Shown here: positions 1-7,334 of the stretch, in pieces
Numbering within the stretch: the stretch's first letter is position 1
How the letters are laid out: each line of letters opens with the position of its first letter
Assembly: GCA_021781095.1 (NCBI GenBank)
Contig: JAJXXM010000108.1
Coordinates: 1 to 7,514 of the forward strand
Source: a bacterium
Lineage (GTDB): Bacteria > Eremiobacterota > Eremiobacteria > Baltobacterales > Baltobacteraceae
DNA: 7,514 nucleotides
Direction: 5' to 3'
The notes under the pieces: generated by a model
Seen by the model: only the letters and a program-made list of their open reading frames with translations
What the model was told of the DNA's origin: nothing
Databases searched by the model: none
Position numbers and translations under genes: made by a program

Positions 1-25
1 GAGCCAACGGCGTAACGACAGCCAA

Positions 26-2575
26 CTATTCAACGCGAAGTGCCTCGAGCGTACGAATCTCGGCGGCGAGCTTCGCCGGATAGAGTGCGGCGAGCAATGC
101 GGTCACGATCACCAAGAGCGCCGACTGCACGAAGATCTCCGCCGGCGCATTCCACGCGATCAACCAACCGAAACTCTGTCGGTTGATCACGAAAATTAAA
201 TCTCGACCGAGCAAAATACCCAGTGCCGTTCCGAGAATCGCAGCGACCGCACCGATCGCCGCCGCTTGCAGCAGCACGGCCCGCACGACGCCCTTTCGCG
301 TGAGGCCGAGATAACGTGCGAGCGCGATCTCCCTCCGTCGCTCGAGCACGAGCGCAACGAGCGTCCCGACCGTCCCTAAGATCGCGATCAACGTCCCGAT
401 TGCGTAGAGTGCGCCGGTGATGGCGAAGGTACGATCGAAGACGCCGAGCGCAAAGCCGCGAAGTTGGCGGTTGCTCTCGACGTCGGCGCGCAGCGGGGCG
501 AGCGCGCGAACGATGCGATTGCGTAGGCCTTCAAGGGAGACGCCGTGACGCGCGTAGACGGCGATGGAATCGAGCGTGTCGTCTTTGTAGAGGCGCCGGA
601 AGGTCGCGGCATCCATCAAGAATGTCCCGCCTCCCGTGGAGTAATCGTTGTAGATGGCGACGATGCGCATCTCGACCCTCCCCGACGGGGTATTGAGGTG
701 AAAGCGATCGCCGACATGCATGCCGTAGTGAACCGCGAACGGCTCGCTGACGGCGACCGCGTTGCGGTCGTGCATCAGTGCACCGAGACGGCGCGGCGAT
801 GGAGCATCGATAAACGGCATCTTTCGCCGGTTGGTAAACGAGGCAAGATTCGTCGCTTCAAGTTGCGCGATATCGCCGCGCACGATCACCGAAAACCCGC
901 GGATATCGTCGACCGCACGAACGCCCGGAAGCGCTGCGATGATGCGGGCAGCGCCTCCGGGAAACGCGCCGCGTGACGAGGCATCGCTCGGCCCGATCGG
1001 CGAGACATAGAGATCCGCCGGTAACGCCGCGTAGGCCCACTGCGCGACGGTCGAGCGGAATGAAGCGACCAAGATACCGATCGAGAGCATCATACCGACG
1101 GCGGTCGCGAGCGTCGCAACGGCGACGGCATACCGGCGCGGTGAGCCACGCAGAAAGCCGACCGCGATGCCCCCAACCGCACGCTCGCCTGCAAGCGCGT
1201 GTAGCAGCGATGCAGCGAGCAGAACGCCCGCGGGCGCGAGCGCCGCGATACCCGCAATGCAGAGCGCTCCGGCGAGATAGCCGAAGAGCGGGATGCCGTT
1301 GCCGACCGCCGGCATCTTCGAGGCAACCCACGCCGCCGTCAGCGAGAGCAGTGCGATCGCGATCGAGAGCGGCAACGTTGTTCCGAGCCCACGTTCGCTG
1401 ACGCCGCGTTCGCGCATCGCCTGCGCCGGCGGCGTTCGCGAGGCTTCGAATGCGGGTATCGCCGCGCTGGCCATCGCGATGCCGACGCCGACGAGATAGG
1501 CCTCGAACGCGAGCGCGAATGAATAGCGCACGCCCTCCGCCTGCGCTCCGATGTAGAGCGTCGAGACCGTCGTCTGAACGGCGGCGACTGCGTAGCGCGC
1601 GAGCAGTGCTCCGAGCGCAAGGCCGAGCGCCGAGCCGATCGCGCCGTAGAGCGCTCCCTCCACAAGAAAGATCCGTACGATCTGCCCGCGGCGCGCGCCC
1701 AACGCGCGCAGCGTCCCAAGATCGTTCCGTCGCTGCACGACCGAGATTGCCATCGCGTTGTAGATGAGGAATCCCCCGACCAACAGCGCTACGTAGGCAA
1801 GCGCGGCAAGGTTCATCTGAAAACTCGCAAGCATCCGTCGCACTTGGTTTTCCCGCGTCTTGGGAGCGACCGCCTCGGTCCCCGGCGGCAAGAGGCGCGC
1901 GAGGCGCCGACGGATTTCGCCAAGTCGCGCCGGATCGACGACGAGATCGATGCGATCGAGGCGGCCGATTTCGTGGAAGAGCTCTTGCGCGGTCGCGATA
2001 TCGACGAAGGCGACATCGGCATCGATGCCGACGCGATGCGACGGAATGAGACCCATCACGCGTAGTTGCACCGGAGCGCCGTCGACGCGTGCATGCATCC
2101 AACTTCCCACTCGCAACCCTTCACGTGCGGCGAGGCGATCGCTGATGAGGATGCCGTTCTCGTTGATGAAGCGCCCGAGATTGAAATGCGAGGAGGCCGC
2201 GATCGCGACGCCCGGCGGTAACGCTGCGCGCGTACTATCGACGCCCACGGTGTTGATGAGGATTCCCTCACGCGCACCGTTGCCGCCGAGCATCAACGCT
2301 CCGACGATCGTCGGGTCGGCGGCACGGATGCCCGCGAGATCTTGCACGCGCAGCAACGTGCGTTCGTCGAACCCTCGTCCCGCGCCGACGATCTGAAGAT
2401 TTACGCGCGGTGAAAGCACGTTGACGCTTCGCGCAAAGGATGCGACGGCGGTCGCGTTAGCGAGATCGATCGCGAAGAGCGAGGCGACCCCGACGGCAAT
2501 GGCGACAAGCGTTATCGCCGCGCGGAAGAGACCGTTGCGCGCATAGCCCAACACCAACGCGTGGAAGATCGGCAT
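26..2575 (-). CDS. Fused FtsX/MacB-type ABC transporter permease (two permease modules, ~10 TM)
   Basis: This is the membrane subunit of a type VII (FtsX/MacB-like) ABC system, a class that uses ATP in the cytoplasm to drive work on the outer side of the membrane. The 849-residue protein has about ten hydrophobic segments, near residues 17-38, 255-278, 300-332, 356-376, 401-420, 429-458, 481-506, 715-745, 764-792 and 812-836. Two large extracytoplasmic domains lie between them (about 48-250 and 510-705). The typical FtsX cytoplasmic motif occurs twice: RRNDLGTLRALGARRGQIV at 282-300 and RRREIALARYLGLTRKGVV at 746-764. Size and layout match fused permeases such as YbbP rather than single-module MacB or LolC. 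The ATG directly follows the ATPase stop codon (TAGATG), which implies translational coupling. The substrate cannot be read from the sequence; lipids, lipoproteins or hydrophobic compounds are the family's usual partners. The family call is firm and the substrate is unknown. Confidence 0.93.
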   Translation of the reverse strand: MPIFHALVLGYARNGLFRAAITLVAIAVGVASLFAIDLANATAVASFARSVNVLSPRVNLQIVGAGRGFDERTLLRVQDLAGIRAADPTIVGALMLGGNGAREGILINTVGVDSTRAALPPGVAIAASSHFNLGRFINENGILISDRLAAREGLRVGSWMHARVDGAPVQLRVMGLIPSHRVGIDADVAFVDIATAQELFHEIGRLDRIDLVVDPARLGEIRRRLARLLPPGTEAVAPKTRENQVRRMLASFQMNLAALAYVALLVGGFLIYNAMAISVVQRRNDLGTLRALGARRGQIVRIFLVEGALYGAIGSALGLALGALLARYAVAAVQTTVSTLYIGAQAEGVRYSFALAFEAYLVGVGIAMASAAIPAFEASRTPPAQAMRERGVSERGLGTTLPLSIAIALLSLTAAWVASKMPAVGNGIPLFGYLAGALCIAGIAALAPAGVLLAASLLHALAGERAVGGIAVGFLRGSPRRYAVAVATLATAVGMMLSIGILVASFRSTVAQWAYAALPADLYVSPIGPSDASSRGAFPGGAARIIAALPGVRAVDDIRGFSVIVRGDIAQLEATNLASFTNRRKMPFIDAPSPRRLGALMHDRNAVAVSEPFAVHYGMHVGDRFHLNTPSGRVEMRIVAIYNDYSTGGGTFLMDAATFRRLYKDDTLDSIAVYARHGVSLEGLRNRIVRALAPLRADVESNRQLRGFALGVFDRTFAITGALYAIGTLIAILGTVGTLVALVLERRREIALARYLGLTRKGVVRAVLLQAAAIGAVAAILGTALGILLGRDLIFVINRQSFGWLIAWNAPAEIFVQSALLVIVTALLAALYPAKLAAEIRTLEALRVE

Positions 2576-3241
2576 CTAGGTTCCCGAGAGAATACGGCCG
2601 TCGCGCATATGCAGGCTACGATCGGCCGACGACGCCGCCTCCGTAGAATGCGTGACCATGAGAATCGTCTGCCCTCGCCGCGCGAATGCGCGCAGTAATT
2701 CGAGCACGCGTTCACCGCTGTGCGAATCGAGATTGCCGGTCGGTTCGTCGGCAAGAAGAATCGCCGGCTCGTGCGCCACGGCACGCGCGATCGCCACGCG
2801 TTGCGTCTGGCCTCCCGAAAGCTGCGAGGGCATCGCGCGTGCTTTTTCCGGGATGCCGACCGCTTCGAGGACCTCCCCAACGCGTGCGACGATCTCGGCA
2901 TGCGGGCGCCCTTGCAGACGAAGCGGAAGCGCGACGTTTTCGAAGACGTCGAGCGTCGGCAACAGATTAAAGAACTGGAAGACGGTGCCGACGCGATCGC
3001 GGCGCAGGCGGGTCAGCGCGTCGTCGTCGAGCTCGTTCGTCGATCGTCCATCGATCTCGACGCTGCCGCTATCGGGGAGATCGACGCAGCCGATGAGATT
3101 GAGCAGCGTGCTCTTGCCGCAGCCGCTCGGGCCGAGCAGCGCGAGCATCTCACCGGCTTCAATACTCAGAGAGACGCCGTCGAGTGCGACGACACCTCCC
3201 TCGTAAACCCTACCGACATTCGAAACGCGAACGGGCAACAC
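2576..3241 (-). CDS. ABC transporter ATP-binding protein, LolD/MacB/YbbA family
   Basis: This is the cytoplasmic ATPase partner of the adjacent permease. Its 221 residues are the normal length for this family, and every nucleotide-binding motif is present: Walker A GPSGCGKST at 37-45, Q-loop Gln89 in VFQFFNLLPTL, signature LSGGQTQR at 141-148, Walker B ILLADE at 161-166, D-loop GNLD at 169-172 and switch His198 in MVTH. The phrases FQFFNLLPTLDVFENVALP and ADEPTGNLDS are characteristic of the LolD/MacB group. The start is a GTG, with only weak Shine-Dalgarno-like sequence upstream. No in-frame ATG offers a better start that keeps the first beta strand. The gene ends in TAG directly against the permease ATG and begins 39 bp after the ferredoxin stop. 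It should be enzymatically competent. Confidence 0.95.
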   Translation of the reverse strand: MLPVRVSNVGRVYEGGVVALDGVSLSIEAGEMLALLGPSGCGKSTLLNLIGCVDLPDSGSVEIDGRSTNELDDDALTRLRRDRVGTVFQFFNLLPTLDVFENVALPLRLQGRPHAEIVARVGEVLEAVGIPEKARAMPSQLSGGQTQRVAIARAVAHEPAILLADEPTGNLDSHSGERVLELLRAFARRGQTILMVTHSTEAASSADRSLHMRDGRILSGT

Positions 3242-3280
3242 GGCCCGGTCAACCGCTCGCGTAGGGTGAACGGTTGCGCG

Positions 3281-3523
3281 CTACTTCTTGAAGTACTCCG
3301 CGTTGATCGCGGTATAGTTCGCCCATTTTGCAGGCAGATCGGAGTCGGCGAAGATCGCCTCCACCGGACAGGCCGAGACGCAGGCTCCGCAGTCGATGCA
3401 GACCTCCGGATCGATATAGAGCTGTTCGTCGCTCTCCTCACCGTGGATACAGTCGACCGGGCAAACATCGACGCACGCTTTGTCTTTAGTACCGATACAC
3501 GGTTCGGTGATGATATAGGCCAT
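3281..3523 (-). CDS. 7Fe-type bacterial ferredoxin (one 3Fe-4S and one 4Fe-4S cluster)
   Basis: This is a small soluble electron carrier of 80 residues. Cysteines lie at 9, 17, 21, 25, 42, 45, 48 and 52. The second cluster motif is the classical CIDCGACVSACP. The first is CIGTKDKACVDVCPVDC, with a seven-residue gap between Cys9 and Cys17. By comparison with Azotobacter ferredoxin I, Cys9, Cys17 and Cys52 would hold a [3Fe-4S] cluster, and Cys21, Cys42, Cys45 and Cys48 a [4Fe-4S] cluster. Cys25 corresponds to the free cysteine next to that cluster. The N-terminus MAYIITEPC is typical of the family. A purine-rich GAGG lies about 13 bases upstream of the ATG, rather far for a strong ribosome site. 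The redox partner is not visible here; the adjacent ABC genes are not known partners. Family certain, role unassigned. Confidence 0.95.
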   Translation of the reverse strand: MAYIITEPCIGTKDKACVDVCPVDCIHGEESDEQLYIDPEVCIDCGACVSACPVEAIFADSDLPAKWANYTAINAEYFKK

Positions 3524-3618
3524 GAAGCGGAAGAAACCTCACTTTGGGCGAGCGATAAACGGACAGTAACGATCTCGTTCCCCCAGGATGCAGGGAGTTG
3601 GAGCTCGGTTGCAGCGAC
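3524..3618. other. 95 bp intergenic region upstream of the ferredoxin gene
   Basis: This gap precedes the ferredoxin start. It contains a 12-base dyad, AACGATCTCGTT (3568-3579, five-base arms, two-base spacer), about 45 bp upstream of the ATG, where an operator could sit. No convincing -35/-10 pair was found by eye on the minus strand. Whether the ferredoxin has its own promoter or is read through from 3876 cannot be decided from sequence alone. Confidence 0.35.
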
Positions 3619-3632
3619 CTACGTCGCTTTTT
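3613..3632 (+). terminator. Hairpin plus T-run, possible plus-strand terminator
   Basis: A perfect six-base stem (AGCGAC / GTCGCT) with a four-base loop is followed on the plus strand by TTTT. This resembles a short intrinsic terminator. The loop contains the TAG stop codon of the minus-strand membrane-protein gene. On the minus strand the stem is preceded by A residues and is not followed by a T-run, so it would not act as a standard terminator for that gene. No plus-strand gene ends here, so a role would be to stop stray antisense transcription. It may be fortuitous. Confidence 0.3.
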
Positions 3633-3876
3633 GCGATCCCAGACGACGCAAAAGGTTCAGGGCGAGCACCGCGCCGAGCAGTGCCATGACGGCGTCGCGA
3701 ATACTCGGTGCTCCGATTCCCGCCCGAGCAACGAGTTCCCCAATCCATCCGAAGAGCGAGCCGCCGAGCAGAGCGACGAGCAGCTCGAACGGACGCGAAC
3801 GCGGAGTACCGGGGATATAGGGCGTCAGAAACGTAGAGACCAGCGCCCCAACCACGAGCCAGAGGAGAATCGCCAT
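3619..3876 (-). CDS. Small three-helix membrane protein, GlsB/YeaQ/YmgE (transglycosylase-associated)-like
   Basis: This 85-residue protein is almost entirely hydrophobic. It has three predicted membrane helices (about 2-19, 30-50 and 60-77) joined by short polar turns, and a basic C-terminal tail (LLRRLGSQKAT). The order is a first helix starting with MAILLWLVVGALVS, a polar linker, a glycine-rich second helix (LLGGSLFGWIGELVA) and a final helix (AVMALLGAVLALNLL). This agrees with the GlsB/YeaQ/YmgE family, whose members are often stress-induced and whose biochemical function is not established. A good ribosome site (AGAGGGG, about six bases before the ATG) supports this start. It reads away from the SIMPL gene across a 78 bp divergent gap and may head the minus-strand cluster. 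That a real small membrane protein is encoded is likely; the family assignment rests on pattern resemblance. Confidence 0.7.
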   Translation of the reverse strand: MAILLWLVVGALVSTFLTPYIPGTPRSRPFELLVALLGGSLFGWIGELVARAGIGAPSIRDAVMALLGAVLALNLLRRLGSQKAT

Positions 3877-3954
3877 CGAGGACCCCTCTTCGGCATCGGG
3901 GGCCCCGCTTCATGGCGGCAGGGGCGAAGGAACCCGGCGCTCTACGTTGTCGGC
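3877..3954. promoter_or_regulatory. Divergent intergenic region between the small membrane protein and SIMPL genes
   Basis: Both neighbours start from this 78 bp gap, so it should hold two back-to-back promoters. By eye it shows a near-perfect GC dyad (CGGGG-G-CCCCG, about 3898-3908) and GCCCC/GGGGC arms separated by 14 bases just after it. No clear sigma-70 boxes were recognised. The minus-strand ribosome site AGAGGGG lies at the left end. The SIMPL start has no strong ribosome site nearby. Regulation is inferred from the layout only. Confidence 0.4.
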
Positions 3955-4674
3955 ATGAAAATCATCGCTTTCGCGCTCTGCGCCTTCCTACTCGCACCGC
4001 TCCCGGCGCTCGCCGGTGGTTCCTCACCGGCACGCGGCGTACTCTCGGTCCACGGCATCGGCATCGTTTCGCAAATGCCTGATGTCGCCGATATCACGGT
4101 GGTTATTGCGACAATCGGGAATAAGGCCACCGACGTCATCGCGAAAAATAACGACGCCTACGAACGGGTCGCCGCCGCGCTGAAGCCATTAGGAATCGGC
4201 GCGAACGATCTGCGCACCGCAGGATACAATCTTAACTACAATCCGCCGCCGAATCCGCTGCCGAAATCGATTCCTGCCTACCTTCACTACGGCTACTCCA
4301 TCTATCGCAGCTTCACCATTCACATCGAGAAGATCGCCCTCGTCGGCAAAGCGATCGATACTTGCGTTGCCAACGGCGCGAACGGCATCAATGGCGTGAG
4401 TTTTCGTATCGCCGACCAGCACAACGCACGGGGGCGCGCGCTAGTAAAAGCGACTGCCGATGCGCGCGTTCAGGCGCAAGCGGTCGCTGCTGCGGAGCAC
4501 CTGCGCCTCGGTCGCATACTCTCGATTACGATCGACGGCGCAACACCGCGCTATTTCCCAGAGGCCGGCGTGGCAAAATTTGCACCCGTGCGCGTGCCGA
4601 CTCCGACCGAGATCGCCCCCTCGGCAGTCGAAGTCCGAGCGGGGGTAACGGTGAACTACGAACTCCTGCCGTGA
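3955..4674 (+). CDS. Exported SIMPL-domain (DUF541, YggE/BP26-type) protein
   Basis: The protein has 239 residues, the usual length for this family, and carries a clear Sec signal peptide (MKIIAFALCAFLLAPLPALA) with likely cleavage after Ala20 at an A-L-A motif. The mature part shows SIMPL features: a first strand with GxG (HGIGIV, 33-38), PDVADITVVIAT (42-53), an alternating helix around NNDAYERVAAALKPLGI, then DLRTAGYNLNY followed by a proline-rich turn and a Tyr-rich strand. Members such as E. coli YggE are periplasmic or envelope proteins linked to stress tolerance, and Brucella BP26 forms ring-like assemblies. Biochemical activity is unknown. The ATG is chosen because it begins the signal peptide; the reading frame is open further upstream but runs over the divergent small-membrane-protein gene. 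It lies 34 bp before the Clp-like gene on the same strand, so co-transcription is likely. Confidence 0.88.
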   Translation: MKIIAFALCAFLLAPLPALAGGSSPARGVLSVHGIGIVSQMPDVADITVVIATIGNKATDVIAKNNDAYERVAAALKPLGIGANDLRTAGYNLNYNPPPNPLPKSIPAYLHYGYSIYRSFTIHIEKIALVGKAIDTCVANGANGINGVSFRIADQHNARGRALVKATADARVQAQAVAAAEHLRLGRILSITIDGATPRYFPEAGVAKFAPVRVPTPTEIAPSAVEVRAGVTVNYELLP

Positions 4675-4708
4675 AACTGCGGCGTATCGGCGGCGGTAGA
4701 ACGGAGCG

Positions 4709-6646
4709 ATGAACGAACTCTGCCGCCGATGCGCGGCGCGCCCCGCCGTCGCCTTCGATGAGTCGGGGCGCGCGATCTGCGCGAACTGCCGTACCTCTGC
4801 TGCGGCCGCACGCTCGGCGATGGGCTGGCTCGGCGCTGCGGCGACCGCCGCGGGGCTCGTCGTCGCGGGATCGCTCATCTACGAGCGCATTTCGGGGGAG
4901 CGCGATCGCGGGGCGCAACCGCTCGGCGATTTTGCGAAACGTCTTCGCGGCGGCACCCCGACGCTGGAGAGCTTCTCGCGCGACCTCACCGAGTTGGCGC
5001 GCGCCGGGAAACTCGATCCGGTGATCGGTCGCGACCGCGAGATCGAGCGCGTCATCGCGATTCTTTCACGGCGCAGCAAGAACAATCCGGTCCTCGTCGG
5101 AGAGCCCGGCGTCGGCAAGACAGCGATCGCCGAAGGGCTCGCACAGCGCATTCATGCCGGAAACGTTCCGCAGGCACTGCGCGGGAAGCGCGTCCTCGCG
5201 CTCACGCTCGGCCCACTCGTCGCCGGCACCAAATATCGCGGCGAGCTCGAAGGGCGCGTGAAACGCATTCTCGACGAACTCAAACGCAGCGGCGGCGAAG
5301 TGATCCTGTTCATCGACGAATTGCACGCGCTCGTCGGCGCCGGAGCAGCCGAAGGCGCGCTCGACGTCAGTTCGATGATCAAGCCCGAACTCGCGCGCGG
5401 CGAACTGCAATGTATCGGCGCGACGACCTTCGTTGAGTATCGAAAGTATATCGAATCGGATGCCGCGCTCGAACGGCGCTTCCAACCCGTGCACGTTGCC
5501 GAGCCGAGCACCGACGCTGCACGCGCGATTCTCGCCGGTCTCCGTCGACGCCACGAGCAACACCACCACGTCATCATCACCGACGACGCCATCGATGCCG
5601 CGGTCACGCTCTCCGCGCGCTATATCGCCGACCGATTTTTACCCGATAAGGCAATCGATCTGCTCGATGAAGCGGCGGCATCGGCGGCGCTTGCAGCTCC
5701 CCCCGGCGCGACCGCGCGCGTCACGCGCGACGAGATCGCGGCGATCGTGACGAAGTGGACGGGAATTCCGCAGCACAGCGTTGCCGACGACGGGGCACAT
5801 GTTCTGCTTGCGCTCGAAGAGCGGCTCGATACGTTTGTGATCGGGCAACACGATGCAACGCGCAAGATCGCGGAGGCGCTCCGTCGCGCGCGCGCCGGTC
5901 TTCACGACCCGCGTCGACCGCTCGGGAGCTTCCTCTTCCACGGCCCAAGCGGCGTCGGTAAGACCGAGCTGGCGAAACGTTTGGCCGCCGAACTCTTCGG
6001 CAGCGAGGAGTCGATCGTGCGGATCGACGGCGGCGAATTCGGCGAAGCGCACAGCATCGCGCGGCTGATCGGCGCACCCCCGGGATACGCCGGGCACGAC
6101 GAGCCCGGTCAACTCACCGAGCCGGTACGCCGCCGCCCGTACAGCGTCGTGCTCTTCGATGAGATCGAGAAGGCGCATCCGGATGTCGCAGCGTTGCTGC
6201 TGCAACTCCTGGGCGAGGGACGCATCACCGACGCGAAGGGACGCACGATCGATTTTCGTCACGCGCTCGTCATTCTCACGCTCAACGGCGAGCGCGAGGA
6301 TCTCGCGCTGCTCCTGCGCCCGGAGTTGCTCAATCGCGTCGATGAGATCGTCGCGTTTGCGCCGCTGGGCAGCAAGGAGATCGAGAAAATCGTCGCACTG
6401 CACGTCGAGGCGCTCGCCACGCGCCTGGGCGCGCGCGAGGTGCGGCTCGAGGTCGAACAGCTTGCGCTTGCGGAGTTGGCCGCAGAGGCGATGCGCACGG
6501 GGAACGGCGCCCGCGATGTCGCGCGAACGGTGCAGAGCCGGCTCGGCACGCCGCTCGCCGGAGCGATCTTAGCGGGTCGCGTAACCGCCGGCGGCACCGC
6601 GCGGGTCACGATGCACGCAGGCGACTATATCGTCACCGCAGCGTAG
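4709..6646 (+). CDS. Membrane-anchored Clp/Hsp100-family double AAA+ ATPase with N-terminal zinc knuckle
   Basis: This 645-residue protein is related to ClpA/ClpB/ClpC/ClpE unfoldases. Residues 1-30 carry two CxxC pairs (Cys5, Cys8, Cys24, Cys27), like the ClpE zinc knuckle. Residues 38-57 form one hydrophobic helix. The first AAA+ ring has Walker A GEPGVGKT (131-138), pore loop KYRGE (175-179), Walker B ILFIDE (199-204) and arginine fingers at 256-257. The second has Walker A GPSGVGKT (412-419), pore loop GYAGHDEPG (459-467), Walker B VVLFDE (480-485), sensor Asn526, arginine finger Arg543 and sensor-2 Arg602 in GARD. All catalytic residues are therefore intact. There are no N-terminal Clp repeats and no ClpB middle domain: DEAAASAA at 320-327 leads quickly to KWTGIP at 349-354. 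The insertion carrying the ClpP-docking tripeptide after sensor 1 is also absent ([24 protein letters not shown]). GGAG lies two bases before the ATG. The protein probably unfolds or remodels substrates at the membrane without ClpP. Confidence 0.92.
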   Translation: MNELCRRCAARPAVAFDESGRAICANCRTSAAAARSAMGWLGAAATAAGLVVAGSLIYERISGERDRGAQPLGDFAKRLRGGTPTLESFSRDLTELARAGKLDPVIGRDREIERVIAILSRRSKNNPVLVGEPGVGKTAIAEGLAQRIHAGNVPQALRGKRVLALTLGPLVAGTKYRGELEGRVKRILDELKRSGGEVILFIDELHALVGAGAAEGALDVSSMIKPELARGELQCIGATTFVEYRKYIESDAALERRFQPVHVAEPSTDAARAILAGLRRRHEQHHHVIITDDAIDAAVTLSARYIADRFLPDKAIDLLDEAAASAALAAPPGATARVTRDEIAAIVTKWTGIPQHSVADDGAHVLLALEERLDTFVIGQHDATRKIAEALRRARAGLHDPRRPLGSFLFHGPSGVGKTELAKRLAAELFGSEESIVRIDGGEFGEAHSIARLIGAPPGYAGHDEPGQLTEPVRRRPYSVVLFDEIEKAHPDVAALLLQLLGEGRITDAKGRTIDFRHALVILTLNGEREDLALLLRPELLNRVDEIVAFAPLGSKEIEKIVALHVEALATRLGAREVRLEVEQLALAELAAEAMRTGNGARDVARTVQSRLGTPLAGAILAGRVTAGGTARVTMHAGDYIVTAA

Positions 6647-6649
6647 GGC
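6587..6649 (+). repeat. 63 bp direct repeat, copy 1 (3' end of the Clp-like gene)
   Basis: This segment encodes the last 19 residues of the Clp-like ATPase, its TAG stop and three further bases. It recurs at 7452-7514, 865 bp downstream in the same orientation, with one difference (A at 6615, G at 7480). The match stops abruptly on the left. The copy contains an imperfect dyad, GGTCACGAT (6604-6612) and ATCGTCACC (6629-6637), with a 16-base loop and 8 of 9 arm positions pairing. See copy 2 for interpretation. Confidence 0.95.
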
Positions 6650-6656
6650 GGAGCCG

Positions 6657-7334
6657 CTATAACGTTTCTAGGACCGTATATTGCAACGGGTTCCGAGAAA
6701 GGAACTGCATCTTTGCGATGATTTTTCCGGTCGCAACATCGACCTCGTACCCGTCAATTAAATGCAGCCCATCCCATTGAATGAAAAGCTTTCCGGTCTC
6801 ATCCTCGTAGAAAACCTCCTTCGGGAGAAACTTCGGGTTCCAAGGGTTCGCCCCCAGCTGCCAGAGGAGCGCCCCGTCGGGTCCGTACATGTAGAGATTC
6901 CGGGGGTCGTCTTTTTCGCTACTGTATTTCGCGAGGAAGCCTCGCTGCAGGGGATCTTCGATCAGCGAATACGGTGGCGATTTAAGGTGGTACAGTAGAT
7001 GGCCATTAATTTCTATCGTTGTGAAATCATCTTCACGTATGCGAATTGTCGTTTCTTTCAAAATCATCGCTCCGACAAACCTTCCCGTGTAACCCTCGCG
7101 ATACCAAACGTGCTTAGAGCGAAAGCAAGAAACGGACATTGGGAATAGAAACGCATACTGATATGGATCTCGTTCGTCCTTTTCCGTCCACACCAACGCG
7201 ACATCGCCGTACTCTTCGATTTTCTCGACGGGAAAAGTCATCCTATGCGTCCGGTCGGGGAATTCAACCGTCCTACCGTCGTTCGCGACACGTATCATTT
7301 CTGCCGCCAGATTGGCGCCGACCACGGCTCGCAC
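6657..7334 (-). CDS. Unrecognised protein on an AT-richer insert, probably beta-rich and soluble
   Basis: I do not recognise a family. The product has up to 225 residues, no clear signal peptide, no membrane helix and no catalytic motif that I can name. It is rich in aromatic and acidic residues with short alternating strand-turn patterns, such as YMYGPDGALLWQLG (148-161) and ETGKLFIQWDG (179-189), then YEVDVATGKII (196-206). These suggest a beta-sheet or propeller-like fold. The start is uncertain. The boundary given uses GTG at 7334. An ATG at 7298 (residue 13), with GGCGG five bases upstream, is at least as good and coincides with the change in base composition. GC is about 40-48% in four sampled 60-base lines, against 57-73% in three lines from flanking genes, and it uses AT-rich codons unlike its neighbours. 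It converges on the Clp gene with 10 bp between stop codons and lies between the two 63 bp repeats, so horizontal acquisition is likely. Confidence 0.75.
   Translation of the reverse strand: MRAVVGANLAAEMIRVANDGRTVEFPDRTHRMTFPVEKIEEYGDVALVWTEKDERDPYQYAFLFPMSVSCFRSKHVWYREGYTGRFVGAMILKETTIRIREDDFTTIEINGHLLYHLKSPPYSLIEDPLQRGFLAKYSSEKDDPRNLYMYGPDGALLWQLGANPWNPKFLPKEVFYEDETGKLFIQWDGLHLIDGYEVDVATGKIIAKMQFLSRNPLQYTVLETL

Noticed and set aside
858..2102. A 414-codon minus-strand open frame overlapping the permease gene in another frame
   Set aside because: It is an arginine/serine-rich shadow of the permease reading frame in GC-rich DNA. The overlapped permease has clear membrane helices and family motifs.
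2720..3820. A 366-codon plus-strand open frame antisense to the ABC ATPase, ferredoxin and small membrane protein genes
   Set aside because: It lies opposite three well-supported genes and shows no domain or signal of its own.
3598..3954. N-terminal extension of the SIMPL reading frame
   Set aside because: The open frame upstream of 3955 covers the oppositely oriented membrane-protein gene, and the signal peptide begins exactly at the ATG at 3955.
5639..6403. A 254-codon minus-strand open frame antisense to the Clp-like gene
   Set aside because: Antisense open frames are routine opposite conserved Clp sequences with strong codon bias, and the sense frame keeps all AAA+ motifs.
6587..6649. 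Reading the 63 bp repeats as integron attC sites
   Set aside because: Each copy ends in GTAGGGC, only 6 of 7 positions of the GTTRRRY core, and has a weak internal dyad. There is no matching RYYYAAC at the other end and no integron integrase, and copy 1 is coding sequence of a conserved gene.
6647..6656. Terminator between the convergent Clp and orphan genes
   Set aside because: The 10 bp gap holds only a four-base GCGG/CCGC dyad with a two-base loop and no T-run.
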